Below, in pieces: positions 40,587 through 47,352 of a stretch of DNA of 47,352 nucleotides. Source of the stretch: Desulfobulbus sp. (GTDB taxonomy: Bacteria > Desulfobacterota > Desulfobulbia > Desulfobulbales > Desulfobulbaceae). Under the pieces are notes generated by a model. The model was not told the origin of the DNA, searched no databases, and saw nothing but the letters and a program-made list of their open reading frames with translations. Position numbers and translations under genes: made by a program. The stretch covers positions 1 through 47,352 of the forward strand of contig NZ_JAVBXR010000036.1 in NCBI RefSeq assembly GCF_030824455.1, given 5' to 3'. Every line of letters begins with the position of its first letter. Within the stretch, counting starts at the first letter, position 1.

Positions 40587-42038
40587 ATGACCTTCCCCAT
40601 CGACGAAATTATTTCCATCCTGGAGCCCGAAGTCAGCGGGTACCAGGTTCCGATCGTCGACCTCATAGCCGCCCAGACCAAAGATCCGTTTAAGGTGCTG
40701 GTCGCCACCATACTGTCGGCCCGCACCAAGGATGAAGTGACGGCGGCGGCTTCCCGTCGGTTGTTTGAACGTGCGGGAACCCCGGCAGAACTTGCGCAAT
40801 TGACGGTGGCTGAGTTGGAAAAGATTATCTTTCCCGTTGGATTTTTTCGCAATAAGGCAAAATTCCTCAGGCAATTGCCGGTCGTTCTCAAGCAGCGGTT
40901 CGGCGGCGTCGTGCCCCGCGACATCGATTCGTTGCTGCACCTGCCAGGAGTGGGGCGGAAAACCGCCAATCTCGTGGTCGCGGTGGCCTTCAACGAACCG
41001 GCGATCTGTGTGGACACCCATGTTCATCGAATCATGAACATCTGGGGATATGTGCAGACCACGACCCCCCTGCAGACCGAGACGGCCCTGCGGCAACAAC
41101 TGCCGCAGCGTTACTGGACCCGGATCAATGCGCTTCTGGTGGCCTTTGGCCAGGGAACCTGCAAGCCGCTTTGGCCCCACTGTGATCGTTGCGTAATAGC
41201 CGCTTTGTGCCCGAAGATTGGCGTAACCCCCCGGAAAGCAAAGAAGGAGGCTGCTGTGGATCGTGGCGATGCGTCCGTCAAAAAACTGGCTTCATGGAAC
41301 GTCAACGGCCTGAGGGCCGCGCTTAAAAATGGTTTTCTTGACGTGTTGCAAGGTCTTGATGCGGATGTCCTTGCGGTGCAGGAAATAAAGGCGCAGCCGG
41401 ATCAACTGCCTGACGAATTGCGCAATATAGCCGGGTATCAGGTGTTCTGGCATCCGGCCCAAAAAAAAGGCTATTCCGGGACGGCGGTGTTTAGTAAAAC
41501 CGCCCCTCTTCAGGTGGTGTACGGGCTGGATTGCCAACAATTTGACGATGAAGGGCGGGTGTTGACCCTTGAATACCCGGATTTCTATTTCATCAACGTG
41601 TATGCCCCCAACGCCCAGCCGGAACTGAAACGTTTGGACTTCAAGCTGGAGTTCAATCACGCCCTGCTCGCCCATATGAACCGCCTGCGCGCCGATAAAT
41701 CCGTGGTGCTGTGCGGCGATTTGAACGTCGCCCATAAGGAAATCGATCTTGCCAACCCCAAGGCAAACGTCAAAAATCCAGGGTTTTCCCCACAGGAGCG
41801 CGCCTGGATGGACGCCCTTGTCGACGCCGGCTACATTGACGCCTTCCGCAAATTCAATCAGGAGCCGAACCAGTACACCTGGTGGAGTTACCGTTTCAGC
41901 GCCCGCGCGAAGAACATCGGGTGGAGAATCGATTACTTTATCGTGGACGGAGCCAGCGGCGAACGGGTGCTCGAGGCCGCCATCCATACCGACATCACCG
42001 GATCCGATCACTGTCCGGTAAGCGTCGTCTTCCGCTGA
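40587..42038 (+). CDS. Fused endonuclease III - exonuclease III (Nth-Xth) base-excision repair protein
   Basis: A 483-residue protein joining two repair enzymes in one uninterrupted frame. Residues about 10-215 are endonuclease III: the helix-hairpin-helix LPGVGRKTAN with catalytic K125, D143 in CVDTHVHRI, and 4Fe-4S ligands C192, C199, C202, C208 (Cx6Cx2Cx5C). After a short basic linker, residues about 233-483 are exonuclease III/ExoA: N238, E266, Y339, D378/N380 (GDLN) and D474-H475 (GSDHCP). The first part excises oxidised pyrimidines and nicks the abasic site; the second trims the blocked 3' end or cuts AP sites. I checked the codons across the junction and found no stop. A perfect ribosome site and GTG at the boundary (41244-41258) could also yield a separate Xth. 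The start ATG 40587 is chosen over TTG 40530. A response regulator follows after 26 bases. Confidence 0.92.
   Translation: MTFPIDEIISILEPEVSGYQVPIVDLIAAQTKDPFKVLVATILSARTKDEVTAAASRRLFERAGTPAELAQLTVAELEKIIFPVGFFRNKAKFLRQLPVVLKQRFGGVVPRDIDSLLHLPGVGRKTANLVVAVAFNEPAICVDTHVHRIMNIWGYVQTTTPLQTETALRQQLPQRYWTRINALLVAFGQGTCKPLWPHCDRCVIAALCPKIGVTPRKAKKEAAVDRGDASVKKLASWNVNGLRAALKNGFLDVLQGLDADVLAVQEIKAQPDQLPDELRNIAGYQVFWHPAQKKGYSGTAVFSKTAPLQVVYGLDCQQFDDEGRVLTLEYPDFYFINVYAPNAQPELKRLDFKLEFNHALLAHMNRLRADKSVVLCGDLNVAHKEIDLANPKANVKNPGFSPQERAWMDALVDAGYIDAFRKFNQEPNQYTWWSYRFSARAKNIGWRIDYFIVDGASGERVLEAAIHTDITGSDHCPVSVVFR
41244..41258 (+). promoter_or_regulatory. Internal ribosome site and GTG at the Xth domain boundary
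   Basis: AAGGAGG (41244-41250), a five-base spacer and GTG (41256-41258, codon 224) lie in frame ten codons before LASWNVNG, where free exonuclease III would begin. The match to the anti-Shine-Dalgarno is perfect, so internal initiation is plausible. Confidence 0.6.
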
Positions 42039-42064
42039 GTACAATAGTCGAGGATCAGGAACGT

Positions 42065-42721
42065 ATGCAACCGTACCGCATTATCATTGCCGACGACCAC
42101 AGCTTGATCCGGCAGGGGCTCAAGAGCATCATTCGCCAGGATCCGTCGTTGCAGATTGTGGCGGAAGCCGGCAACGGTCTTGAATTGCTTGAGCAATTAG
42201 GGCTGCGCCATGCGGACATGGTCATCTTGGACATCACCATGCCGCAATTGAACGGCATCGAGGCGGTGGCGGAGGTGCGAAAACGGCATCCGGAAATCGA
42301 TATTCTGATTCTGACCATGCACACCAACAGTCAGTATTTTTATCAGGCCATTGCCGCCGGCGCCCATGGGTACTTGATGAAAGACGATTCCGACGCCGAA
42401 CTGTTGATGGCGGTGAATACAATTCGAGAAGGCAGATCGTATATATCGCCGCAGTTGTCTTCAGGCGTGACCGATGAGATGATGACAGCCTTTCGAGATC
42501 AGGGCAAGATTCCGTTTGTGGTGCTCAGCAAACGAGAAAAACAGGTGCTCAAGCTGGTGGTGCAAGGCTGTTCCAGTAAAAAAATCGGCACAGCACTGGA
42601 CCTCAGTCCCCGGACCATTGATCACCACCGGGCAAGTTTGCTCAAGAAATTCAAAATGAAAAACACCGTGGACCTCGTTAATCATGTGGTGCGCAATGCG
42701 GTGCTTCTCTCCGACGAATAG
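42065..42721 (+). CDS. NarL/FixJ-type response regulator
   Basis: A 218-residue two-component response regulator. The receiver domain has the acidic pair D10-D11, phosphoacceptor D56 (VILDITMP), a Thr/Ser switch region (ILTMHTN) and K in GYLMKDDS. The C-terminal LuxR-type helix-turn-helix has LSKREKQVLKLVVQGCSSKKIG and LSPRTIDHHRASLLKKF. It would bind DNA as a dimer when phosphorylated. AGGA lies five bases before the ATG. No sensor kinase is in the window. It sits 26 bases downstream of the Nth-Xth gene, probably in the same transcript. Confidence 0.95.
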   Translation: MQPYRIIIADDHSLIRQGLKSIIRQDPSLQIVAEAGNGLELLEQLGLRHADMVILDITMPQLNGIEAVAEVRKRHPEIDILILTMHTNSQYFYQAIAAGAHGYLMKDDSDAELLMAVNTIREGRSYISPQLSSGVTDEMMTAFRDQGKIPFVVLSKREKQVLKLVVQGCSSKKIGTALDLSPRTIDHHRASLLKKFKMKNTVDLVNHVVRNAVLLSDE

Positions 42722-42745
42722 ATTTTTTTTTGCGAAAAAATCTAT
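42718..42745 (+). terminator. AT-rich hairpin over the response-regulator stop codon (possible terminator)
   Basis: Eleven perfect pairs (42718-42728 with 42735-42745) and a six-base loop overlap the TAG stop. The T-run lies inside the stem rather than after it, so termination is uncertain. The rest of the 228-base gap to the HU gene holds nothing I can name. Confidence 0.35.
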
Positions 42746-42949
42746 CGCGCTCTCAGCGCAGCCCACTGTTTCAATAATCTTATTTCACTCAGCTATTTTT
42801 CATTTCTGGGTAAGATTGCCTAGCCGGGGATGAGTAATTCCCACAATTGTATTTTCCTCTTTCCTACGCTTAACTGCAGCTTCTTTGATCGGCAGGCCTA
42901 CACACTGCGCGGACCTGCTTGTGATTATTAACAGAAGAGAGGGGAAGCT

Positions 42950-43222
42950 ATGAATAAAAACGATCTTATTGAATCCATAGCGCTTTCGGCGCAAATCAGT
43001 AAAATCGCGGCAGAACGGGGACTGAATGGGTTGTTGTCCACCCTGTCGGCGGCCATGAAAGACGGCAAGCGCGTCACCTTGATCGGGTTTGGCAGTTTTT
43101 CGGTGGTGGATCGTGCCCCGCGGATTGGCAGGAATCCCAAGACCGGCGAATCCGTGCCCATTCCCCAGCGGCGGGTCGTGAAGTTTCGGCCGGGCAAAGA
43201 GCTTTCCGGCAAAATTCATTGA
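42950..43222 (+). CDS. HU family DNA-binding protein
   Basis: A 90-residue histone-like protein of the HU/IHF family, a dimer that bends DNA non-specifically. The family pattern is complete: MNKNDLIESIA, VTLIGFGSFSVVDR, the arm RIGRNPKTGESVPIP with the intercalating Pro, and VVKFRPGKEL. The length is normal for HU. AGAGGGGA stands before the ATG. It is alone on the plus strand, convergent with lgt across 45 bases. Confidence 0.97.
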   Translation: MNKNDLIESIALSAQISKIAAERGLNGLLSTLSAAMKDGKRVTLIGFGSFSVVDRAPRIGRNPKTGESVPIPQRRVVKFRPGKELSGKIH

Positions 43223-43267
43223 AAGGCAATGATTTTTTGCCCCTCAGCGCATCGGGTGGAAACAGTG

Positions 43268-44095
43268 TTAGCCGGCAGAGGGCTCCCTCGCCTGCGCCTT
43301 TTTCCGCCCGATCCACAGTATGGCTCCCGCTGCGATCATCAGAGCGCACAGGAGTTGTCCCATTGAGAAACGCATCACAATAAAGCCGATCTGCGCGTCC
43401 GGTTCACGGACGAACTCCACCAAAAATCTGCAACCGCCATAGAGCGCAAGAAACAGGGCCAGCATGGATCCGTGCGGCCATGGCTTTGCGGGCGGCGTTG
43501 CCGGTTGCCAAGGTTTTGCTTTCAAGCTCCACAAAATCAAAAAGAGCAGCAATCCTTCAAGGCCCGCCTCGTAGAGTTGCGACGGATGCCGGGGTAGAGG
43601 GCCGCCGTCGGGAAACCGCATGGCCCAAGGCACGGAGGTGGTTCTGCCGTACAGTTCGCCGTTGATGAAATTGCCCAAGCGTCCGAAAAAAAGACCGACG
43701 GGCACGGTGACAATAAACATATCCGCAACCTTCCAGGGCGCCAGTCCATGGCGGCGACAATACAGGAAGCCTCCTGTCAGTGCGCCCAGCAAGCCGCCGT
43801 GAAAGGACATTCCGCCCGACCAGGTGGCTGGTATTTCAAGGGGATGGCTCAGGTAATGCGCCGGATTGTACAGCAGCACGTAGCCCAGCCGGCCGCCAAC
43901 GACCACCCCCACGATCAGAGCCAGGTTGAGGTTGTCGAGGTGGAGCAGCAGTTGCTTCCACCCGAATTTCTTGGCCTGATGGCTGACCAGGATGTAGGCG
44001 GCGCTGAAGCCGATGACGTACATCAGACCGTACCAGCGGATCTGCAAGGGGCCAAGGGAAAGGAGTACCGGATTGATGGCGGGAAATTCTAGCAT
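43268..44095 (-). CDS. lgt: Prolipoprotein diacylglyceryl transferase
   Basis: A 275-residue inner-membrane enzyme with seven predicted helices that transfers diacylglycerol from phosphatidylglycerol to the lipobox cysteine of preprolipoproteins. Signatures are RWYGLMYVIGF near the N-terminus, GGMSFHGGLLG, and the Lgt signature GRLGNFINGELYGR with its essential Arg, Asn and Glu. The C-terminus has FVREPDAQIG and SMGQLL. The ATG at 44095 lies 13 bases after the mnmG stop, so lgt is probably co-transcribed with mnmG. Confidence 0.97.
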   Translation of the reverse strand: MLEFPAINPVLLSLGPLQIRWYGLMYVIGFSAAYILVSHQAKKFGWKQLLLHLDNLNLALIVGVVVGGRLGYVLLYNPAHYLSHPLEIPATWSGGMSFHGGLLGALTGGFLYCRRHGLAPWKVADMFIVTVPVGLFFGRLGNFINGELYGRTTSVPWAMRFPDGGPLPRHPSQLYEAGLEGLLLFLILWSLKAKPWQPATPPAKPWPHGSMLALFLALYGGCRFLVEFVREPDAQIGFIVMRFSMGQLLCALMIAAGAILWIGRKKAQAREPSAG

Positions 44096-44108
44096 GTTCG
44101 CGTGGTGA

Positions 44109-45992
44109 TCAGAGAATGCCGAGACGTTTCAGGTGCACCTGAAGCACCGAGAGCGCAGCCGGCGTCACCCCCGATATGCGTGAGGCCTGCCCCAGGGAGC
44201 GGGGTTGGATTTTGGTCATTTTTTCCACCACCTCGTTGGAAAGGCCCGGCAGCCCCTTGTACACCATGTCGCGCGGCAATTCGACGCTTTCCAGCTTTTT
44301 GAACCGGACAATTTGCTCTTCCTGCCGCCTGATGTAGCCCTCGTATTTGATCTGCAGTTCGATCTCGTCGTGGAAGGTCAGTGCGCCCTCGGGAAAAAGC
44401 GGGATCTCGTCAACTTCGCAGGAGAGTTCCTGGAGCAGGCGCAGTTGCAGCTCGGGCCGACGGAGCAGCTCGGCCAGGGTGACGGCCTGGGTCAAGGGGG
44501 TGGAGGCGTGTCGGGCCAGGAATGCGTTCACAACGAGCGTCGGTTTGATCCTGGTTTCGTGTAAATGTTGGATAATCTCTTTAATGCAGCGTTGCTTGCG
44601 CTGAAAACCGCGCCAAGCGGCTTCATCCACTAGGCCAATGCGGCGGCCGATCTCGCGCAGCCGCAGGTCGGCGTTGTCTTCGCGCAGAAGCAGGCGATAT
44701 TCGGCCCGGGAGGTGAAGAGGCGATACGGCTCCTTGGCGCCAAGGGTGACGAGGTCGTCAATCAGGACGCCGAGATAGGCCTGGGAGCGGTCCAGGATAA
44801 CCGGCTCAGCGCGGCGCACATACTGCACGCTGTTGATCGCCGCCATCAAGCCCTGACCGGCGGCCTCTTCGTATCCTGAGGTGCCGTTGATCTGGCCGGC
44901 CAGAAAAAGGCCAGCGATTTTTTTGGTCTCCAGCGACGGCTTAAGCTCCAGAGGGTTAACGTAATCGTACTCGATGGCGTATCCGGGGCGAATAATGCGA
45001 GCCTGCTCCAGTCCGGGGATGGTGTGGACCATTTCGATCTGGGTGGCCAGCGGCAGGCTGGTGGGGATGCCGTTGGGGTACACTTCAATGGTTTCAAGCC
45101 CCTCGGGTTCGAGGAAAATCTGGTGACGGATTTTGTCGGGAAACCGCATCACCTTGTCCTCAATCGACGGACAATACCGGGCGCCTACTCCTTCAATAAT
45201 ACCGGCGTACATTGGCGACTGGTGGATGGACCTGCGGATGACGTCGTGGGTGCGCTCGTTGGTGTAGGTGATGTAACAGGGTCTTTGGGGCAGCGGCGGG
45301 GCGCCTTCCGAGGAAAAGGAGAACAGCGACGGGCTTTCGTCGGTGTATTGCGCTTCGAGTTGGGAATAATCGATGGTGTTGCCGTCGAGGCGAGGCACGG
45401 TGCCGGTTTTCATCCGGCCCACCTCGAATCCGGCGGCTGCGAACCATTGCGCGAGCTTGGTCGAGGGGGCGTCGCCCATGCGGCCTGACGGGAAATGTTT
45501 GAGTCCCACATGGACAAGGCCGTTGAGAAAGGTGCCGGTGGCGACGACAACGGCCTGCACCCGGATGTGTTCGTCCAGCGAGGTGCGCAGACCGACCACT
45601 CGGCCGTCTTCCACCAGGATTTCGTCGACCACCGCCTGCCGGATGGCCAGATTGGGCTGATTTTCCAGGACATGTTTCATCCGCAGGCGGTACAGGAGCC
45701 GATCAGCCTGCGCGCGGGAAGAGCGCACCGCCGGTCCCTTGCTGGTGTTGAGCCTGCGGAATTGAATGCCGGTGGCGTCGATGTTTTTTGCCATTTCGCC
45801 GCCAAGGGCGTCGATCTCCTTGACCAGGTGGCCCTTGGCCAAGCCGCCGATGGCGGGGTTGCAGGACATGGTGCCGATGGTGTCGGCGTTAATGACGCAC
45901 ACCAGGGTGCGGCAACCCATGCGGGCGGCGGCCAGAGCGGCTTCGCAGCCGGCGTGGCCTGCTCCTATGACGGCGATGTCGAAATCATTCAT
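44109..45992 (-). CDS. mnmG: tRNA uridine 5-carboxymethylaminomethyl modification enzyme MnmG (GidA)
   Basis: A 627-residue FAD enzyme that works with MnmE to modify U34 of certain tRNAs. The Rossmann motif [18 protein letters not shown] lies at the N-terminus, then the signature [65 protein letters not shown], and a C-terminal helical domain ending HLKRLGIL. The ATG at 45992 is set by the family start [14 protein letters not shown]; the frame stays open to 46193, but those 67 residues look untranslated. MnmE is not adjacent. The gene is divergent from rpmH across 474 bases. Confidence 0.97.
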   Translation of the reverse strand: MNDFDIAVIGAGHAGCEAALAAARMGCRTLVCVINADTIGTMSCNPAIGGLAKGHLVKEIDALGGEMAKNIDATGIQFRRLNTSKGPAVRSSRAQADRLLYRLRMKHVLENQPNLAIRQAVVDEILVEDGRVVGLRTSLDEHIRVQAVVVATGTFLNGLVHVGLKHFPSGRMGDAPSTKLAQWFAAAGFEVGRMKTGTVPRLDGNTIDYSQLEAQYTDESPSLFSFSSEGAPPLPQRPCYITYTNERTHDVIRRSIHQSPMYAGIIEGVGARYCPSIEDKVMRFPDKIRHQIFLEPEGLETIEVYPNGIPTSLPLATQIEMVHTIPGLEQARIIRPGYAIEYDYVNPLELKPSLETKKIAGLFLAGQINGTSGYEEAAGQGLMAAINSVQYVRRAEPVILDRSQAYLGVLIDDLVTLGAKEPYRLFTSRAEYRLLLREDNADLRLREIGRRIGLVDEAAWRGFQRKQRCIKEIIQHLHETRIKPTLVVNAFLARHASTPLTQAVTLAELLRRPELQLRLLQELSCEVDEIPLFPEGALTFHDEIELQIKYEGYIRRQEEQIVRFKKLESVELPRDMVYKGLPGLSNEVVEKMTKIQPRSLGQASRISGVTPAALSVLQVHLKRLGIL

Positions 45993-46253
45993 TGTTGTGG
46001 CGTGAGGGCAAAAATCCATGCGGGCGGATTGATCATCGGTTTCATCCAGCGTCTGTAAACAGCGCTGCATGGGTGCGGTCAAAAAAGAGCCATTATACGG
46101 TATCAGCTTATATTTGCAACCAAGATGGAGCCCTTTGCCCTGGCGACGGCCCGGCCGACCCTGCTGCGCGGCGATGACCGGGAAATTGCGCAATGGGCGA
46201 GATGGCGGCTTTTGTCGAGAGTGCGGTTGCTTGCCTTTTCACAGGGAAATAAT

Positions 46254-46283
46254 TTGACAGAAACGGTCCTCTATGATTAAAAT
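46254..46283 (+). promoter_or_regulatory. Strong promoter of the rpmH operon
   Basis: Perfect TTGACA (46254-46259), an 18-base spacer and TAAAAT (46278-46283). The leader to rpmH is about 175 bases. The 474-base mnmG-rpmH gap contains no exact TTATCCACA DnaA box that I can see, so I do not call an origin there. Confidence 0.75.
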
Positions 46284-46466
46284 AGACCTCTTTTGAAAAG
46301 TGAATTGACGGCCTTGGGTCGTCGTTCTTGTTCCGTCGGCGGCTCGGTGCTTCATTTGCACGGGCGCGGGCGGGCCGAAGAAGGGGAAAAGGAGCCGTTG
46401 AGCAGAGAAGTCCGCTTCCTCCCCTGTCGCCAATAAACAGATTATCTCCAAGAAAGGAATTGCATT

Positions 46467-46604
46467 ATGAGCAAAAGAACCTACCAACCCAGCACCATCA
46501 AACGCGCCCGCACCCATGGATTTCTTGTCCGCATGAAGACCCGCAACGGTCAGGCGGTTATTAAAAGACGGCGCGCAAAAGGGCGCAAGCAGTTGGCGGC
46601 CTAA
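46467..46604 (+). CDS. rpmH: 50S ribosomal protein L34
   Basis: A 45-residue, extremely basic ribosomal protein. The sequence starts [19 protein letters not shown] and continues with the diagnostic [26 protein letters not shown] lies seven bases before the ATG. It opens the conserved rpmH-rnpA-yidD-yidC cluster, and rnpA starts three bases after its stop. Confidence 0.98.
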   Translation: MSKRTYQPSTIKRARTHGFLVRMKTRNGQAVIKRRRAKGRKQLAA

Positions 46605-46607
46605 CGA

Positions 46608-46946
46608 TTGGATCATCGTTGTACGCTCCCCAAGGCCCACCTGCTCAAAACAACCGCTGAATTTCAGCGCGTGTATCGGTCTGGGCAGCGGTTTCGGGGC
46701 GACGGGTTTGCTGTTGTCGTCTCGCCAAACGCGCTGCCGTGGAACCGCTTGGGAATCAGCGTGCATAGAAAGACCGGGAACGCGGTGCGGCGAAACCGGG
46801 TCAAACGGCTGGTGCGCGAGGTCTTTCGACGTCATCGTGAACTGTTCCCGGCGTCCGCTGATGTTGTAGTCACCATCCGGCCTGAGTTTTCCGGCGACAG
46901 CCTTGCCGAGATGCGGGCCGGAATTGCCCGGATTATTGGCGGATAG
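46608..46946 (+). CDS. rnpA: RNase P protein component
   Basis: A 112-residue basic protein that binds the RNase P RNA (rnpB, at 16.9 kb here) and assists tRNA 5' maturation. The N-terminal region [20 protein letters not shown] and the RNR signature [18 protein letters not shown] are clear. The start is TTG at 46608, three bases after the rpmH stop, with no better start available; it is presumably translated by coupling with rpmH. Confidence 0.96.
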   Translation: MDHRCTLPKAHLLKTTAEFQRVYRSGQRFRGDGFAVVVSPNALPWNRLGISVHRKTGNAVRRNRVKRLVREVFRRHRELFPASADVVVTIRPEFSGDSLAEMRAGIARIIGG

Positions 46947-46959
46947 CAAGGGCGCCGGC

Positions 46960-47244
46960 ATGCACGCAGAAGAGCGTCATCCAACCGATCCCCCGGCGGA
47001 AGAAGCGTCCAGTCGGGGGATGTGGCGACAATGGCCGGCGGTGATTTTAGTCGCGCTGTTCAAGGGCTACCAGTGCTACATCTCGCCCCTCTTCCCTCCC
47101 GCCTGCCGTTTTGTGCCTTCGTGCTCCCAATACGCCATCGACGCTGTCCGCAAATACGGCGCTCTTCGCGGCGCCGCGATGGCGCTCTGGCGAATATTGC
47201 GTTGCCACCCTTTTTCCCGCGGCGGCTATGATCCGGTAAAATGA
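46960..47244 (+). CDS. yidD: Membrane protein insertion efficiency factor YidD
   Basis: A 94-residue protein with an N-terminal amphipathic or membrane segment ([20 protein letters not shown]) and the family cysteines in [15 protein letters not shown] and [13 protein letters not shown]. YidD aids YidC-dependent insertion at the inner membrane. The ATG at 46960 lies 13 bases after the rnpA stop with AAGGG upstream; an in-frame start at 46903 would overlap rnpA deeply. The N-terminal extension of about 20 residues before the core is slightly long. Confidence 0.94.
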   Translation: MHAEERHPTDPPAEEASSRGMWRQWPAVILVALFKGYQCYISPLFPPACRFVPSCSQYAIDAVRKYGALRGAAMALWRILRCHPFSRGGYDPVK

Positions 47245-47313
47245 TCCCCACTCGCAGGCCGTCTTTCTCCTGTCAACACCTCTGCAACGCAGGGGTTTCT
47301 AAAGGTATGCATC

Positions 47314-47352
47314 ATGGATCTCTATAGAGCCTTTCTGGCCATTGTTCTCTCG
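47314..47352 (+). CDS. yidC: Start of membrane protein insertase YidC, cut by the window end
   Basis: Thirteen codons are visible, reading MDLYRAFLAIVLS, the usual beginning of a YidC first membrane helix. The position right after yidD supports this. An AAAGGT ribosome-like stretch lies upstream of the ATG. Confidence 0.88.
   Translation, partial: MDLYRAFLAIVLS

Noticed and set aside
45993-46466. Replication origin between mnmG and rpmH.
   Set aside because: The location is suggestive, but I see no exact TTATCCACA boxes, no AT-rich unwinding tract and no dnaA gene.
1-47352. CRISPR arrays, insertion sequences, prophage or rRNA.
   Set aside because: No regularly spaced short repeats, transposase or integrase motifs, phage structural genes or rRNA core sequences were seen. 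The only direct repeats noted are the TPR-coding ones.

Overview
The window reads as one contiguous stretch of a GC-rich, Gram-negative, anaerobic bacterial chromosome. It is most likely a member of Desulfobacterota, and I would guess the Desulfobulbales. This rests on gene content only: a selenocysteine-containing SelD, a CydA-like membrane protein fused to an eight-haem cytochrome c tail, a fused IspDF, an XrtA/PEP-CTERM-type exopolysaccharide cluster, and an EF-P/EpmA pair. I see no prophage, insertion sequence, CRISPR array or rRNA. Most of the window is core chromosome, with a more AT-rich accessory-looking patch at about 1.34-2.6 kb.

Left part (1-8.4 kb): a truncated ABC-F ATPase; a membrane-anchored TPR protein whose 141-bp repeats look freshly duplicated; a thioredoxin-CcdA fusion; a hairpin-rich intergenic region; a dCache chemoreceptor; and an aquaporin. 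From 8.5 to 14.1 kb a minus-strand operon (DUF1499 protein, surE, nfo) faces away from an HD-domain membrane protein with a degenerate GYP motif. A large M48 peptidase with a TPR tail follows.

From 14.3 to 22.6 kb: a CAT-anticodon tRNA, a NIF3-like protein, a coiled-coil zinc-ribbon protein, an RNase HI-domain protein, the RNase P RNA gene (rnpB), ispDF, an M20 peptidase, selD (minus strand, in-frame UGA plus downstream hairpin), purF and a small ferredoxin. From 22.7 to 27 kb a two-gene membrane/cytochrome module is followed by an ICMT/NnrU-like methyltransferase. From 27 to 33.6 kb the minus strand carries an unknown protein, an AMIN/amidase_3 cell-wall amidase, mutS, a HIT protein and a YfcE-type phosphoesterase.

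From 33.8 to 42.7 kb: efp-epmA, a PPP-type phosphatase, three exopolysaccharide genes (chain-length determinant, ExeA-like ATPase, tyrosine-autokinase), a beta carbonic anhydrase, and a single reading frame joining endonuclease III to exonuclease III, followed by a NarL-type response regulator. The right end has an HU protein, lgt and mnmG (minus strand), and the conserved rpmH-rnpA-yidD-yidC operon, with yidC cut by the window edge.

The most interesting points are: (1) the Nth-Xth base-excision-repair fusion, which keeps a perfect Shine-Dalgarno and GTG start at the domain junction and so may make two products; the ispDF fusion keeps a similar internal start; (2) SelD as a selenoprotein, so the selenophosphate supply depends on selenocysteine decoding; (3) the CydA-like/octahaem cytochrome module, a candidate quinol:cytochrome electron-transfer complex; and (4) the TPR gene with near-identical DNA repeats in a compositionally different host gene.
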